Source: Rhodanobacter soli
GTDB taxonomy: Bacteria; Pseudomonadota; Gammaproteobacteria; Xanthomonadales; Rhodanobacteraceae
Direction of reading: 5' to 3'
Length of the DNA: 64,000 nucleotides
Assembly (NCBI RefSeq): GCF_040548735.1
Contig: NZ_JBEPSD010000001.1
Span: forward strand, 186,001 to 250,000
In this document: positions 35,879 to 44,728 of the stretch, piece after piece
How the letters are laid out: each line of letters opens with the position of its first letter
How positions within the stretch are numbered: position 1 is the first letter of the stretch
Position numbers and translations under genes: made by a program
The notes under the pieces: model-generated
Databases searched by the model: none
Told to the model about the DNA's origin: nothing
The model's input: the letters and a program-made list of their open reading frames with translations, nothing else

Positions 35879-38536
35879 TCAGTCGCCGTTCTTGGCCAGC
35901 CAGGCGTCGATCGCCGGCAGCCGTTCGTTGCGGATCATCATGCGGTACTTGATGTTCGCGACCGCGGCGTCGGCGGCCCGGCGCGAGCCGGCGGCAATGT
36001 AAGCGTCGGCGTAGGCCTTGATCTTGCCGATCATCGCCGGGTCGAACGAGGCGCCACCCAGGCGCGGGTAGTAGCGGCTGCGGGACGTCGAGTCGACCAG
36101 CGTGTCCACCTTGGCGCGATGCGCCAGCGCGAAGTCGAACGCCATCTCGGGGTGCTGGTAGGCAGCGATACCGATCATGCCGGCGCTGTTGGTCGCCCCC
36201 GGCTCGTCGGTGACGGCCAGATCCAGCGCGCGCCGGGCCAGCGCGTCATCGTCGGCATAGGACAGCAGCGAGTACAGCTGGTCCTTGATCAGCGGCGTCT
36301 TCTCCGCCTTCGCCATCGCATGCAACCGGTCCCAGGTGGCGGCGTCGGCGTGCCTGGCCACGATCGCGAAGATGGTCTTGCGCAACGCCGCGGGCACGGC
36401 CTTCGGGTCATGCTCCTGTGCCGCGAAGCGGCGGCGCGCCTCGTTGATGACGCCGGTGTCGCCCAGGTTGCCCAGCGCGCCGATCAACTGCGTGCGCAGG
36501 ATCGCCACCGGGTCGCTCTCGCCCGGCTTCGCTTCCCAGCCGATGCGTGCGAACACCGGCGCCAGCCGCTTCACCGCGAACGCGCGGAAGCGCGCCTGGC
36601 GTGCGGTATCGCCGCGGTAGTAGTTGTCCAGGCCGCCGAGGGTGTCGGCGATCTCGCCCCAGATCTGCGGGTCGGCATCGGCCGGGGCGACCTGGACCAG
36701 GTCCAGGTAGGTGGATGCATTCTGCAGGCCCGCCATGCCCAGCGCCCAGGTGTCGCTCATCAGGCCGAGCTGGTCGATCGGTGCGAGCTTGGCGAACGCG
36801 CCCTTGATCGCGGCGAACTGGGCCGGCGTGTACAGCGTGCGGTAGTAGCCGCTCTGCCCCGCATTCACGATCACCGGGGCGCAGCCCGGCACCGTCAGGG
36901 TGGCCTTGCCGTCGGTCACCAGGGTGCTCGCCGGCGCGCCGCCGATGCCCTGCGCGATCACCGGCACGTGCCAGCTCAACGGCTTCTTGTGCGGGCGGTC
37001 CTTGGTGAACTCGCCCTGGCTCAGTTTCAGCGTGGTCCGGCCGCCGCTGCATGCGGCGGCGTCCACACGGATCAGCGGGATGCCCGGCTGCAGGGTGAAG
37101 TCGTGCGCGATCGCGGTGATCGGCTTGCCCGCCACCGCCTGCACCTCGCGCCACAGGTCGTCGGACTGGGTGTTGCCGTAGGCGTGCGCCTTGATGTAGT
37201 TGCGCACGCCGGCGCGCCAGGTGTCGGCGCCCACGTAGCCTTCCAGCATGCGGATCACCGCCTCGCCCTTGGAATAGGTGATCGAGTCGAACGCCTGGCT
37301 GGCCTGTTCCACCGTCTCCACGTGCTGCACCACCGGATGCGTGGTCACCGCCGCGTCCTGCGACATCGCCGACTCGCGCGTGCCCACTGCATCCAGCGCG
37401 GTATTCCATTCCGGGTGCAGCTTCTCGGTGGTGCGCGCGGCCATCCACGAGGCGAAGCCCTCGTTCAGCCACAGGTCGTCCCACCAGCGCATCGTCACTA
37501 GGTCGCCAAACCACTGGTGCGCCATCTCGTGCGCGGCGGTGTTGAAGACCGCCTGCTTGTCGGCCTGGGTCGAAATGGTGGGGTTCAGCAGCAGCGCGTA
37601 TTCGAAGGTATAGATCGCGCCCCAGTTCTCCATCGCCGAGAAGAACTGGCTGCGCCCCGGCGAGGCGATGTTGTCCAGTTTCGGCAGCGGGTACGGCACG
37701 CCGAAGTAGTCGTTGTATTCGCGCAGCACGGCCGAGGACGACTCCAGCGCGAAGCCGGCCTGCGATGCCAGCCCCTTCTGCGTGATCACGCCGATCTCGG
37801 TGCCGTCGGTCATGGTGGTGGCGCGATCGAACTCGCCCAGGCCGAAGAACAGCAGGTAGGTGGACATCTTCGGCGATGGCTGGAAACGCACGCGGACCAG
37901 GCCGTTGCCGAGGTCGGTGGTCGACGCCGTCGGCATGTTGCTCACCGCCATCTCGCCCTTGGGCACGGTCACTTCGAGATCGAACGTGGCCTTGTACGCC
38001 GGCTCGTCCCATGACGGAATGAAGCGGCGCGCGTCGGAATTCTCGAACTGGGTGTAAAGCGCGCGCTGCTTGCCCGCCTTGGTGTCGTAGTCGATCGCGA
38101 ACAGGCCGGTGGCCTGGGTGCCGATCCTGCCGGTGTAGCTCATCGCCAGCTTGTAGTTGCCCGGGGGCAGCGCGCGATCGAAGGTGAAGGTGGCGGTTTG
38201 CGCCTGCGCGTCCACCGACACCTTGGGATCGGCTATCACCATCCGCAGCCGTGTCGGCATGAGGTGCACCGAAGAGAACGCCATGTCGATCGCGTTCAGC
38301 GTGATGCTGGTGGTCGGCTGCAGCACATCGACAGTAATCGTGACCTTGCCGTCGAAACTCAGCTTGTCCGCATGCGGCACCACCGCCACGTCGTAGTGGC
38401 TGGGCACCACCGTGCGCGGCAACTGGGTGGTGGCGAGATCCGCGGTGGGCGCGGCAGCGGGCGTTTCGGCCATGGCCGTCATCGAAACACCGGCAAGCGC
38501 CAGGGCAATCGCGGAAACCAGCAACGTACTGCGCAT
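35879..38536 (-). CDS. Secreted M1 family aminopeptidase
   Basis: An 885-residue zinc aminopeptidase with signal peptide MRSTLLVSAIALALAGVSMTAMA. The exopeptidase motif is a variant SAMEN (FFSAMENWGAIYTF) where GAMEN is usual. The zinc site HEXXH-x18-E is His336, Glu337, His340 and Glu359 (AAHEMAHQWFGDLV, WLNEGFASW). A C-terminal ERAP1-like helical domain follows. It should remove N-terminal residues from peptides in the periplasm or outside. The ATG at 38536 with GGAAGA upstream is preferred over the ATG at 38551. Confidence 0.92.
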   Translation of the reverse strand: MRSTLLVSAIALALAGVSMTAMAETPAAAPTADLATTQLPRTVVPSHYDVAVVPHADKLSFDGKVTITVDVLQPTTSITLNAIDMAFSSVHLMPTRLRMVIADPKVSVDAQAQTATFTFDRALPPGNYKLAMSYTGRIGTQATGLFAIDYDTKAGKQRALYTQFENSDARRFIPSWDEPAYKATFDLEVTVPKGEMAVSNMPTASTTDLGNGLVRVRFQPSPKMSTYLLFFGLGEFDRATTMTDGTEIGVITQKGLASQAGFALESSSAVLREYNDYFGVPYPLPKLDNIASPGRSQFFSAMENWGAIYTFEYALLLNPTISTQADKQAVFNTAAHEMAHQWFGDLVTMRWWDDLWLNEGFASWMAARTTEKLHPEWNTALDAVGTRESAMSQDAAVTTHPVVQHVETVEQASQAFDSITYSKGEAVIRMLEGYVGADTWRAGVRNYIKAHAYGNTQSDDLWREVQAVAGKPITAIAHDFTLQPGIPLIRVDAAACSGGRTTLKLSQGEFTKDRPHKKPLSWHVPVIAQGIGGAPASTLVTDGKATLTVPGCAPVIVNAGQSGYYRTLYTPAQFAAIKGAFAKLAPIDQLGLMSDTWALGMAGLQNASTYLDLVQVAPADADPQIWGEIADTLGGLDNYYRGDTARQARFRAFAVKRLAPVFARIGWEAKPGESDPVAILRTQLIGALGNLGDTGVINEARRRFAAQEHDPKAVPAALRKTIFAIVARHADAATWDRLHAMAKAEKTPLIKDQLYSLLSYADDDALARRALDLAVTDEPGATNSAGMIGIAAYQHPEMAFDFALAHRAKVDTLVDSTSRSRYYPRLGGASFDPAMIGKIKAYADAYIAAGSRRAADAAVANIKYRMMIRNERLPAIDAWLAKNGD

Positions 38537-38787
38537 TGAGAATTCTTCCATGTGGATCGTGGGGAGTGGGTTCGGCCAGCCATGGGCAGGACCGCCGGCC
38601 CTCCCCTGCACGATAGTGAAGCCCCGAGCCACCGCCGGACACGGCCGGAAGTCATGCCCGGGATCGCGCATGCCAGCCGGATGAACCGCGGTCGGTCGAC
38701 GACAGGCAATCGCGCTATATTCCGTGGCACGCGCGGCCGCATCACCCAGGCCGTCGCGAGCCGCCAGAAGATTTCGCGGGAGGCACC

Positions 38788-40236
38788 GTGATCGAATGGA
38801 TCGAATATGCCAAGATCGCCGGCGCCTTCCTCGGCGCCTGCGGCATCGCCACGCTGGCCAAGCTCTATCACGACAAGGTCGTGACCGGCAAAGACACCGA
38901 GCTGAAGATCAAGGAAGCCGAGATCACCCGCTTGGAGGCCGATCTGCTGAAGGTGCAATCGCGCGTCAAGAGCGCCGAGGAAGACAGCGTCCCCGGCCAC
39001 CGCGACTTGATCCGGCTGCGCGCGCAACTCACCGAAATGATCGAGAGCCTGGCCGGCACCCTGCGTGCGCAGGCCGCGTCGCTCTATATCCCGGTGTTCA
39101 ATGCCGGCGACGAAAAGACCGCATCGCCGCGCAGCTTCGCCTTTGTCGCCGCCTGGAACATGGATCCCGGCGCCACTGCCGCCATCCTCAAGATGAAACT
39201 GGTCGAGAGCTGGACCATCGTCGGCGAATGCTGGGACAAGGCCGCCTTGATCGGCAGCAACAACCTGCAGGCCAACGTCCGCCACGTCGCTTCATACGAC
39301 AAGCAGTCCGGCTTCGTGCCGATGCACACGCTGGTGTCGCCGGTGCGCTGGCAGGGCCGGCAGATCGGCATCGTGCAGGTCTTCAACAAGACCCTGCCGG
39401 GCAACGCCTACGGCCTCGACGAGCATGGTTTCCAGAGCAACGACCGCAGGCAACTGCTCGAAACCCTGCAGGAAACCAGCGACGCCGGCATGGCGGGCAC
39501 GCTGCATTATTTCCAGTCCAACCCCGAGACCATGCGTGTGCTCGGGCTGCAGGACGAACTGAACCTCGAGAACGCGGTGATCATGTATGTAGACCTTACC
39601 CAATCGTCGGCATTGTTCGATGAGCTGCCGCTGATTGACGCGGCGCGCCTGATCAACCGCTTCAGCCAGAACATCTACAAGCGGATCGGCCCGTTTTCCG
39701 GCATCGTCGAAAAATTCAATGGCGACGGAACGCTGATCCGCTTTCATTACGTCGGCTTTGACAGCCATGTGCCGATGAGCAACCCGGTGTTGCGGGCGAT
39801 CTGCGCCGCCGCCGAGCTGCTCGGTGGGTTCAAGGCGTTCAAGGCCCAGCGCTGGCAAGGCCTGGCGGCCGACGTCGCCGAGGCGGTGAAGCTGCGCATC
39901 ACCATCGCGCTGGGCCCGGTGGTATCGACCAATATGGGACCGCAACAATTCCAGACGCCTACGGCGATGGGCCAGTGCGTCAACCGTTCGGCCAAGATGG
40001 TCACCTTTGCACCGCGCGACCGCGACGTGATGCTGGTCGACGACAACATGGGCAAAGCGCTGAAGCAGATCGACGAGCATTACGTCGCCGCGCTGACCGC
40101 CTTCGATAGCTGGTCGTCCGATACCGCCCGGCAATCGCCCAGCCTCGCCGGCCATCGGTATTTCGAGGTGACGCCCGAGCTGTTCCGGCTCGCCGCCATG
40201 GAATTCCACCAGCCCCCGTACGCGCAAGCGCCGTAG
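38788..40236 (+). CDS. GAF domain plus class III nucleotidyl cyclase-like protein
   Basis: A 482-residue protein. A short hydrophobic N-terminus (IAGAFLGACGIATLAKL), a coiled coil (~35-95), a GAF-like domain (~95-230) and a class III cyclase homology domain (~262-430) follow in order. In the cyclase domain both metal aspartates are present (Asp269 in MYVDLTQSS, Asp313 in KFNGDGTLIRF), as is the purine-specifying Lys309. The second specificity residue is Thr392 rather than Asp, as in bicarbonate-sensitive cyclases. The transition-state Asn399 is kept, but the Arg expected at 403 is Lys (GQCVNRSAKM). It may be a divergent adenylate cyclase or an inactive sensor. It stands alone, divergent from the aminopeptidase. 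Confidence 0.75.
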   Translation: MIEWIEYAKIAGAFLGACGIATLAKLYHDKVVTGKDTELKIKEAEITRLEADLLKVQSRVKSAEEDSVPGHRDLIRLRAQLTEMIESLAGTLRAQAASLYIPVFNAGDEKTASPRSFAFVAAWNMDPGATAAILKMKLVESWTIVGECWDKAALIGSNNLQANVRHVASYDKQSGFVPMHTLVSPVRWQGRQIGIVQVFNKTLPGNAYGLDEHGFQSNDRRQLLETLQETSDAGMAGTLHYFQSNPETMRVLGLQDELNLENAVIMYVDLTQSSALFDELPLIDAARLINRFSQNIYKRIGPFSGIVEKFNGDGTLIRFHYVGFDSHVPMSNPVLRAICAAAELLGGFKAFKAQRWQGLAADVAEAVKLRITIALGPVVSTNMGPQQFQTPTAMGQCVNRSAKMVTFAPRDRDVMLVDDNMGKALKQIDEHYVAALTAFDSWSSDTARQSPSLAGHRYFEVTPELFRLAAMEFHQPPYAQAP

Positions 40237-40338
40237 CCGTCCCGCGATGGACAGACCCCGTCGCGCAATACCACTGCATCTTCACTCCCCACGACCCCGC
40301 CAGCGTTATGCTGCGGCAGTCAACCGAGGGGTACCGCC

Positions 40339-41523
40339 ATGAGCGATTACGCACCCGTCACCGTTGCCCAACGATCCGCTTTCGCGCCGCCGCCCAGGGC
40401 CGTCCGGCTGCAGCGCAAATGCAGCTGCGGCACGCACAGCCACGGTGAAGCCGAATGCAGCGCGTGCGCAAGGAAACAACGCCAGTTCGCCACCGGACCC
40501 GTCCACGATGCACTCGAACGGGAAGCCGACCGCGTCGCCGACCGGGTGATGAGCGGCCCCACGTCTGCCCGCGGCATCGCGGCGCCGGCCATCCAGCGGT
40601 ACGCCAGCGGCCATGCCGCCAGCACAGAAGTCCCCGACAGCGTCGGCCACGCCCTCGCCGGCGCGGGGGCCCCACTGCCGGCGGACGTGCGCCAACCCAT
40701 GGAGGAACGCTTCGGCCACGACTTCTCCACCGTCCGCGTGCATACCGACGCAATGGCGCGGCAATCCGCGCGTGACGTCGATGCGCAGGCCTATACCGTC
40801 GGCCACAACGTGGTGTTCGCCGCCGGGCGCTACGCTCCGCACACGCGCGAAGGTCGCCACCTGCTGGCGCACGAACTGACCCACGTCGTGCAGCAGGCGC
40901 AGGGCACCCGCTTGCAGCGCAAGGACGACAAGTCCAAACCGGCAGACAAGGACACGGCCGCGCCGGCGAACTTCAAGGGCTGCAACGACGACCGCAAGAA
41001 ACTGGTCGAGTCGGCGATCAAGCGCGCAAGCGAACTCGCCGCACGCGCACTGGTCGCACTGAACCGCGAATTCCCGATGAGCTGGGAAGGCACCGCCATG
41101 AACAAACACTTCGGAAGCCTGTCATCGAGCGACCTGGACATCGTCAAGGACCGCTTCAAGCGTGCCCAGGGCGAAGCGGCCTCGAAAATCTATACCTGCG
41201 CCCCGAAGGACGTGAAGGCATCGGAGGGCGGCCAGATCCTCGACCCCTGCGCCGAAGCCGAATGCCCCGGCAGCAAGATCACCGTCTATCCGCAATTCGG
41301 CTCGGAAACCTGCAAGGACGCCGGCGCCATCCTGCTGCATGAAGTCATCCACAACCTCGGCGGCTGCGGCGACACCGACGTCAAGGACAAGAGCTACCCC
41401 ACCCTGCACCCCGAGGACAACGCCTACTCCTACGAGCATTACGCCGTCGACGTAGCCGCCGGGCCGAAGGCGCCCGATACGCTGAAGAAGCGCGATCCCA
41501 AGGCGCCGAAAGCCACGCTTTGA
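40339..41523 (+). CDS. DUF4157 (eCIS core domain) protein with C-terminal metalloprotease-like domain
   Basis: A 394-residue protein. Near the N-terminus LQRKCSCG and CSAC give a CxC...CxxC zinc-ribbon-like set (Cys28, 30, 40, 43). The DUF4157 domain (~50-190) follows, with LEREADRVADRVM, ERFGHDFSTVRVHTD and the HExxH motif LLAHELTHVVQQ (178-182). After a charged linker the C-terminal domain (~213-372) has six cysteines and a second HExxH, ILLHEVIHNLGG (334-338). EDNAYSYEHYAVD follows, with Asp360 placed like the third ligand of M35 aspzincin peptidases. DUF4157 proteins are often cargo or toxins of extracellular contractile injection systems; no such system is in this window. There is no signal peptide. 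Confidence 0.72.
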   Translation: MSDYAPVTVAQRSAFAPPPRAVRLQRKCSCGTHSHGEAECSACARKQRQFATGPVHDALEREADRVADRVMSGPTSARGIAAPAIQRYASGHAASTEVPDSVGHALAGAGAPLPADVRQPMEERFGHDFSTVRVHTDAMARQSARDVDAQAYTVGHNVVFAAGRYAPHTREGRHLLAHELTHVVQQAQGTRLQRKDDKSKPADKDTAAPANFKGCNDDRKKLVESAIKRASELAARALVALNREFPMSWEGTAMNKHFGSLSSSDLDIVKDRFKRAQGEAASKIYTCAPKDVKASEGGQILDPCAEAECPGSKITVYPQFGSETCKDAGAILLHEVIHNLGGCGDTDVKDKSYPTLHPEDNAYSYEHYAVDVAAGPKAPDTLKKRDPKAPKATL

Positions 41524-41546
41524 CGGCACCGCCGCTGCACCGGGAC

Positions 41547-41813
41547 TTACGCCTCCGGTTCCGGCTGCATCTTCGCCAGCACCTCTTCCAGATCGGCGAT
41601 CACCGTTTCCAGCGCCTCGTGCAGTTGTCCCTGGCGATCCATCAGGTCGGCGAGCTTCTCCGCCTGCTTGAGTTTGGACAATTCGCCGTCGAACAGCAGC
41701 CATGCCGCCGTCAGCGCTTCCACGTTGTTCTTCGAGTAATGCCGCATCTCCTTGAGCTGCGCCACCGTATCGACGATGTAGTCGGCCGGCGTCTTCGCAT
41801 TTTCATCGGACAT
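41547..41813 (-). CDS. Small acidic helical protein, unknown
   Basis: An 88-residue protein starting MSDENAKTPADYIVDTVAQL. It appears entirely helical with heptad-like stretches (GELSKLKQAEKLADLMDRQG, EALETVIADLEEVLAKM) and ends acidic. A Shine-Dalgarno GGAGGA lies 9 nt before the ATG. No family is recognised. It is convergent with the DUF4157 gene, their ends 23 bp apart, so a link is only positional. Confidence 0.6.
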   Translation of the reverse strand: MSDENAKTPADYIVDTVAQLKEMRHYSKNNVEALTAAWLLFDGELSKLKQAEKLADLMDRQGQLHEALETVIADLEEVLAKMQPEPEA

Positions 41814-42004
41814 GGGACGGTTCCTCCAGGCGGGATGTGGCGGCCATTCGATGGCTTTCGGCGATGCCGGCTGTCGGCAGGATGCAACCCGACATATCGG
41901 GCCGTTTGCCCTGACGGTAGCGGCGCCGATGCGAAGTGCGAGTCAACGTCCTGCTCAGGACTCGTTGTCCGGCAGCAGGGACGGCGTCTGACGACACGCC
42001 GCGC

Positions 42005-42766
42005 CTAGCGCCAGCCGGCATCGCGCGCTGCGCGCTCCTGCTGTGCATCGAAGACATTGCCGCGCAAACGCGCGTCGACCGCGGCCTGCACCGCGGGCGG
42101 CAAGGCACTCGCTGCCTGGCGCAGTTCGCCGCCGCCTTCCGGCGGGGTCACCGCACTGAGCACGGGCAGCGCCCAGCCTGCACTTTCATGGCAGGCAAGG
42201 CCGGCTCGCGCCGGCGGGGCGCGCAACACGAAGGTGCGGCAGATGCGCCCGTCGGTACTGCGGAAACTCAAACCGATGGCGACCGGGGCATTCGCCTTCG
42301 GTTCGCTCGCCAGTGCCTGATCGAGCGCATGAGTCAAGGCACCCGCGGCGAATGACTGGCCGCCCTGCATGCGTATCAGATCGCCACCGGGCTGCCACCA
42401 CCACAAGGCCACGGCGAGCAGCGCCACCGACGCGGCCAGCGCAGCGCCCGGCACAAACCAGCGACGGGTCGCGCGGCGGCGGGTCGTACCCTTGCCATGC
42501 CCGGCCGCCGGCATGACGAGCGGCGAGGTCGGTGTCGCTGCCTGCGCCGGTCGCGGCTGCAGCAAAGCGGACAAACGCGCCGGCACCGGCTCATCGAGCA
42601 CCGGATCGAACGCGGCGCGCAGCCGCGCGCGCACGGCGCGCGCCTGCTGCACGCGGTGGGCGAGCACGGCGTCGTGCGCCAGCGCGGCCTCGACCCGTGC
42701 GGCACTCGGCGCGTCGAGTTCGCCGTCCACGTAAGCCTGCAAGATGTCGTCGTCGATCGGATTCAT
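42005..42766 (-). CDS. Membrane anti-sigma factor
   Basis: A 253-residue protein. The cytosolic N-terminal part (DDDILQAYVDGELDAPSAARVEAAL) is an anti-sigma-domain-like helical region without the HxxxCxxC zinc motif. One membrane helix lies at ~103-124 (WFVPGAALAASVALLAVALWWW), and a periplasmic domain follows (VAIGLSFRSTDGRICRTFVL, with two cysteines). It overlaps the sigma-factor gene by 4 bp (ATGA), the normal arrangement of an ECF sigma factor with its regulator. It would hold the sigma factor at the membrane until an envelope signal releases it. Confidence 0.85.
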   Translation of the reverse strand: MNPIDDDILQAYVDGELDAPSAARVEAALAHDAVLAHRVQQARAVRARLRAAFDPVLDEPVPARLSALLQPRPAQAATPTSPLVMPAAGHGKGTTRRRATRRWFVPGAALAASVALLAVALWWWQPGGDLIRMQGGQSFAAGALTHALDQALASEPKANAPVAIGLSFRSTDGRICRTFVLRAPPARAGLACHESAGWALPVLSAVTPPEGGGELRQAASALPPAVQAAVDARLRGNVFDAQQERAARDAGWR

Positions 42767-43254
42767 GTGTCTTTCCCAAGATGGGCCTGCAAGGTGGCGC
42801 GGGCGCGGGCCAGGCGGCTGGTGACGGTGCCCACCGGCACCTCCAGCAGCTCGGCGGCCTCGCCGTACGACATGCCCTCGACCAGCACCAGGGCCACCAC
42901 TTCGCGATGGTCCGGCGGCAACGCCGCCAGCGCCATCGCCAATTCCAGCTGCTGCGCGGGCTGTGCGCTGGCACGGTCGGCAGCCATCTCACCAGCCTCC
43001 TCGGGCGCGAACAAATGCTGCGACCGGCCGCGTGCACGCAACTCGTCCCGCCAGGCGTTGCGCGCGATCGCGAACACCCACTTGTCCAGCGCGGCATCCG
43101 GCCGCCACTGCGCGGCACGGGCCAACGCGCGTTCCAGCACGATCTGCACCAGATCGTCGGCGTCGGCGACCTGCCCTGCCAGCGCCCGCGCCAGACGGCG
43201 CAGGCGCGGCAACAGCGGGATCAGTCCTTCGCGCACGGCGTCGCTCGAATTCAC
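42763..43254 (-). CDS. ECF-type RNA polymerase sigma factor
   Basis: A 163-residue sigma-70-family factor with region 2 (LARALAGQVADADDLVQIVLE, WVFAIARNAWRDELR) and region 4 (LPPDHREVVALVLVEGMSYGEAAELL, followed by VGTVTSRLARAR), and no regions 1 or 3. The start is GTG 43254 with GGAAGGTG upstream. It is cotranscribed with the anti-sigma gene and divergent from a secreted subtilase 120 bp away. The regulon is unknown; the subtilase is a natural candidate. Confidence 0.92.
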   Translation of the reverse strand: MNSSDAVREGLIPLLPRLRRLARALAGQVADADDLVQIVLERALARAAQWRPDAALDKWVFAIARNAWRDELRARGRSQHLFAPEEAGEMAADRASAQPAQQLELAMALAALPPDHREVVALVLVEGMSYGEAAELLEVPVGTVTSRLARARATLQAHLGKDT

Positions 43255-43374
43255 GCATCACCTTCCATTACGTCCGGAGGGGAGGATTCCTTCCCTCGCG
43301 CGCATCGGCGCAGTTCGAGGGCGTAAAGCAGGCCCATGCTAGCATCCGGCCCCGTTGCTCCCGAGGCCCTGGTC

Positions 43375-44622
43375 ATGCCGCTGCACCGCCCGCCTGCCCT
43401 GTTCGTTCCGCTGCTGGCCATCGCGTTTGCCGTGGCCGGCGCGACCCCTGCGCGGGCGCAGGTACTCGGGCCGGTGCAGGGCCTGCCGAACCTGCAGGTG
43501 CCCGGCACGAACCTGCCCGCCGTCGTTCCGGCCTCGCCCTTGCGCAGCGTCGACGACCTGCTGCGCGGGCCGCTGGCCATCACGCGGAAATTGCAGATCG
43601 ATACTTTGCTGCGCAGGGAACCCCGGCGCGTCGGGGTCGATCCCCACGGCGCACCGATCCTGCGCGGCGAGTTCCTCGCCATGGGGCTGTCGGCGGCACA
43701 GCGCGATGCCGTGCAGGCGCAGGGTTTCGTAGTGGATCGCGAGGCGTCGACGGACGCGACGCTGGGTCTGGATTTCGTGGTGCTGCACGACACCCGCGGG
43801 CGCAGCACGGCCAGGGCCATGCGCGCCCTGCGACAGGCCGCGCCGGACGCGGCATTCACCTACCAGCATCTCTACCTGCCCGCAGGCGATGGCGACGTGG
43901 CCGGCGCCACGACCTCGGCGACGCCGTCTTCCAGCACACCCGGGCAACGCGTGGGGCTGGTCGATGGCGGCGTCGATCCGGCCGACCCCGCGCTGGCACA
44001 TGCGCGCATCGAACAGCATGGCTGCAAGACGGCGAATCCGTCGCGGCACGGCACCGCGGTCGCTGCCCGCCTCGTCGCCGGCGATCCGGACACGCTGTAT
44101 GCCGCCGACCTGTGGTGCGGCGATGCAGTCGGCGGCGCCACCTCGAACCTCGTGGACGCGCTCGCATGGATGGCGCGCGAGCGCGTGGCGGTGGTCAACA
44201 TCAGCCTGGTCGGCCCCGACAACCCGGTGCTCGCGCGTGCGGTGCAGGCGATGATCGCGCGCGGCCACGTGCTGGTCAGCGCGGTCGGCAATGATGGGCC
44301 CGCGGCACCGCCGCTGTTTCCGGCGGCGTACCCGGACGTGATCGGCGTCAGCGGCGTCGACGCGCGCGACCGCGTGCTGCCCGAATCCGGCAGCGGCGAC
44401 CAGGTGGACTTCTGTGCGTCGGGCGTGATCGGCAGCGGCCGCAACGCACTGCGCGGCACCTCATTCGCGGCGCCGATCGTGGCGCGAAAAGCCGCGCAAC
44501 TGCTGGACGCGCCCCGCGCAGGAGCCGCGACGCAAGTGCAGCAACGCCTGATCGGCGAAGCCCGCCGCCCCGACGCCGTGGGCCGCGACCCGCGCTGCGG
44601 CTATGGCTTGTTGTCGCCCTGA
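43375..44622 (+). CDS. Secreted S8 family serine peptidase (subtilase)
   Basis: A 415-residue protein. The signal peptide runs MPLHRPPALFVPLLAIAFAV to ARA|QVLG. About 150 residues of prodomain-like sequence precede the catalytic core: Asp197 (GLVDGGVDP), His225 (SRHGTAVAA), the oxyanion Asn in SAVGNDGP, and Ser363 (RGTSFAAPIVA). All four are in place, so it should be active. The core is compact (~240 residues). The ATG at 43375 has GAGG upstream and opens a clean signal peptide; an ATG at 43336 would add 13 residues. It is divergent from an ECF sigma/anti-sigma pair and followed by a low-complexity secreted protein. Confidence 0.87.
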   Translation: MPLHRPPALFVPLLAIAFAVAGATPARAQVLGPVQGLPNLQVPGTNLPAVVPASPLRSVDDLLRGPLAITRKLQIDTLLRREPRRVGVDPHGAPILRGEFLAMGLSAAQRDAVQAQGFVVDREASTDATLGLDFVVLHDTRGRSTARAMRALRQAAPDAAFTYQHLYLPAGDGDVAGATTSATPSSSTPGQRVGLVDGGVDPADPALAHARIEQHGCKTANPSRHGTAVAARLVAGDPDTLYAADLWCGDAVGGATSNLVDALAWMARERVAVVNISLVGPDNPVLARAVQAMIARGHVLVSAVGNDGPAAPPLFPAAYPDVIGVSGVDARDRVLPESGSGDQVDFCASGVIGSGRNALRGTSFAAPIVARKAAQLLDAPRAGAATQVQQRLIGEARRPDAVGRDPRCGYGLLSP

Positions 44623-44728
44623 ATCTGAACACCACCCAACTGCAGCCCGCTGGCGTGGAAGGATCTTTCCGGCGCGAACGTACAGGACCTCGGAAGCCGC
44701 GGATCGGCCGCAGGCAGGAGGTCCTCAC

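Noticed and set aside
41803..42108. 101-codon minus-strand frame between the 88-residue gene and the anti-sigma gene
   Set aside because: It has an Arg/Ser-rich composition, overlaps the anti-sigma 3' end and lacks a good Shine-Dalgarno; the gap 41814-42004 shows nothing else.
43255..43374. ECF autoregulatory promoter for the sigma/subtilase divergence
   Set aside because: GGAAT-like and CGTAA-like words occur, but the spacing (13 nt) does not fit an ECF promoter, so no site was called.
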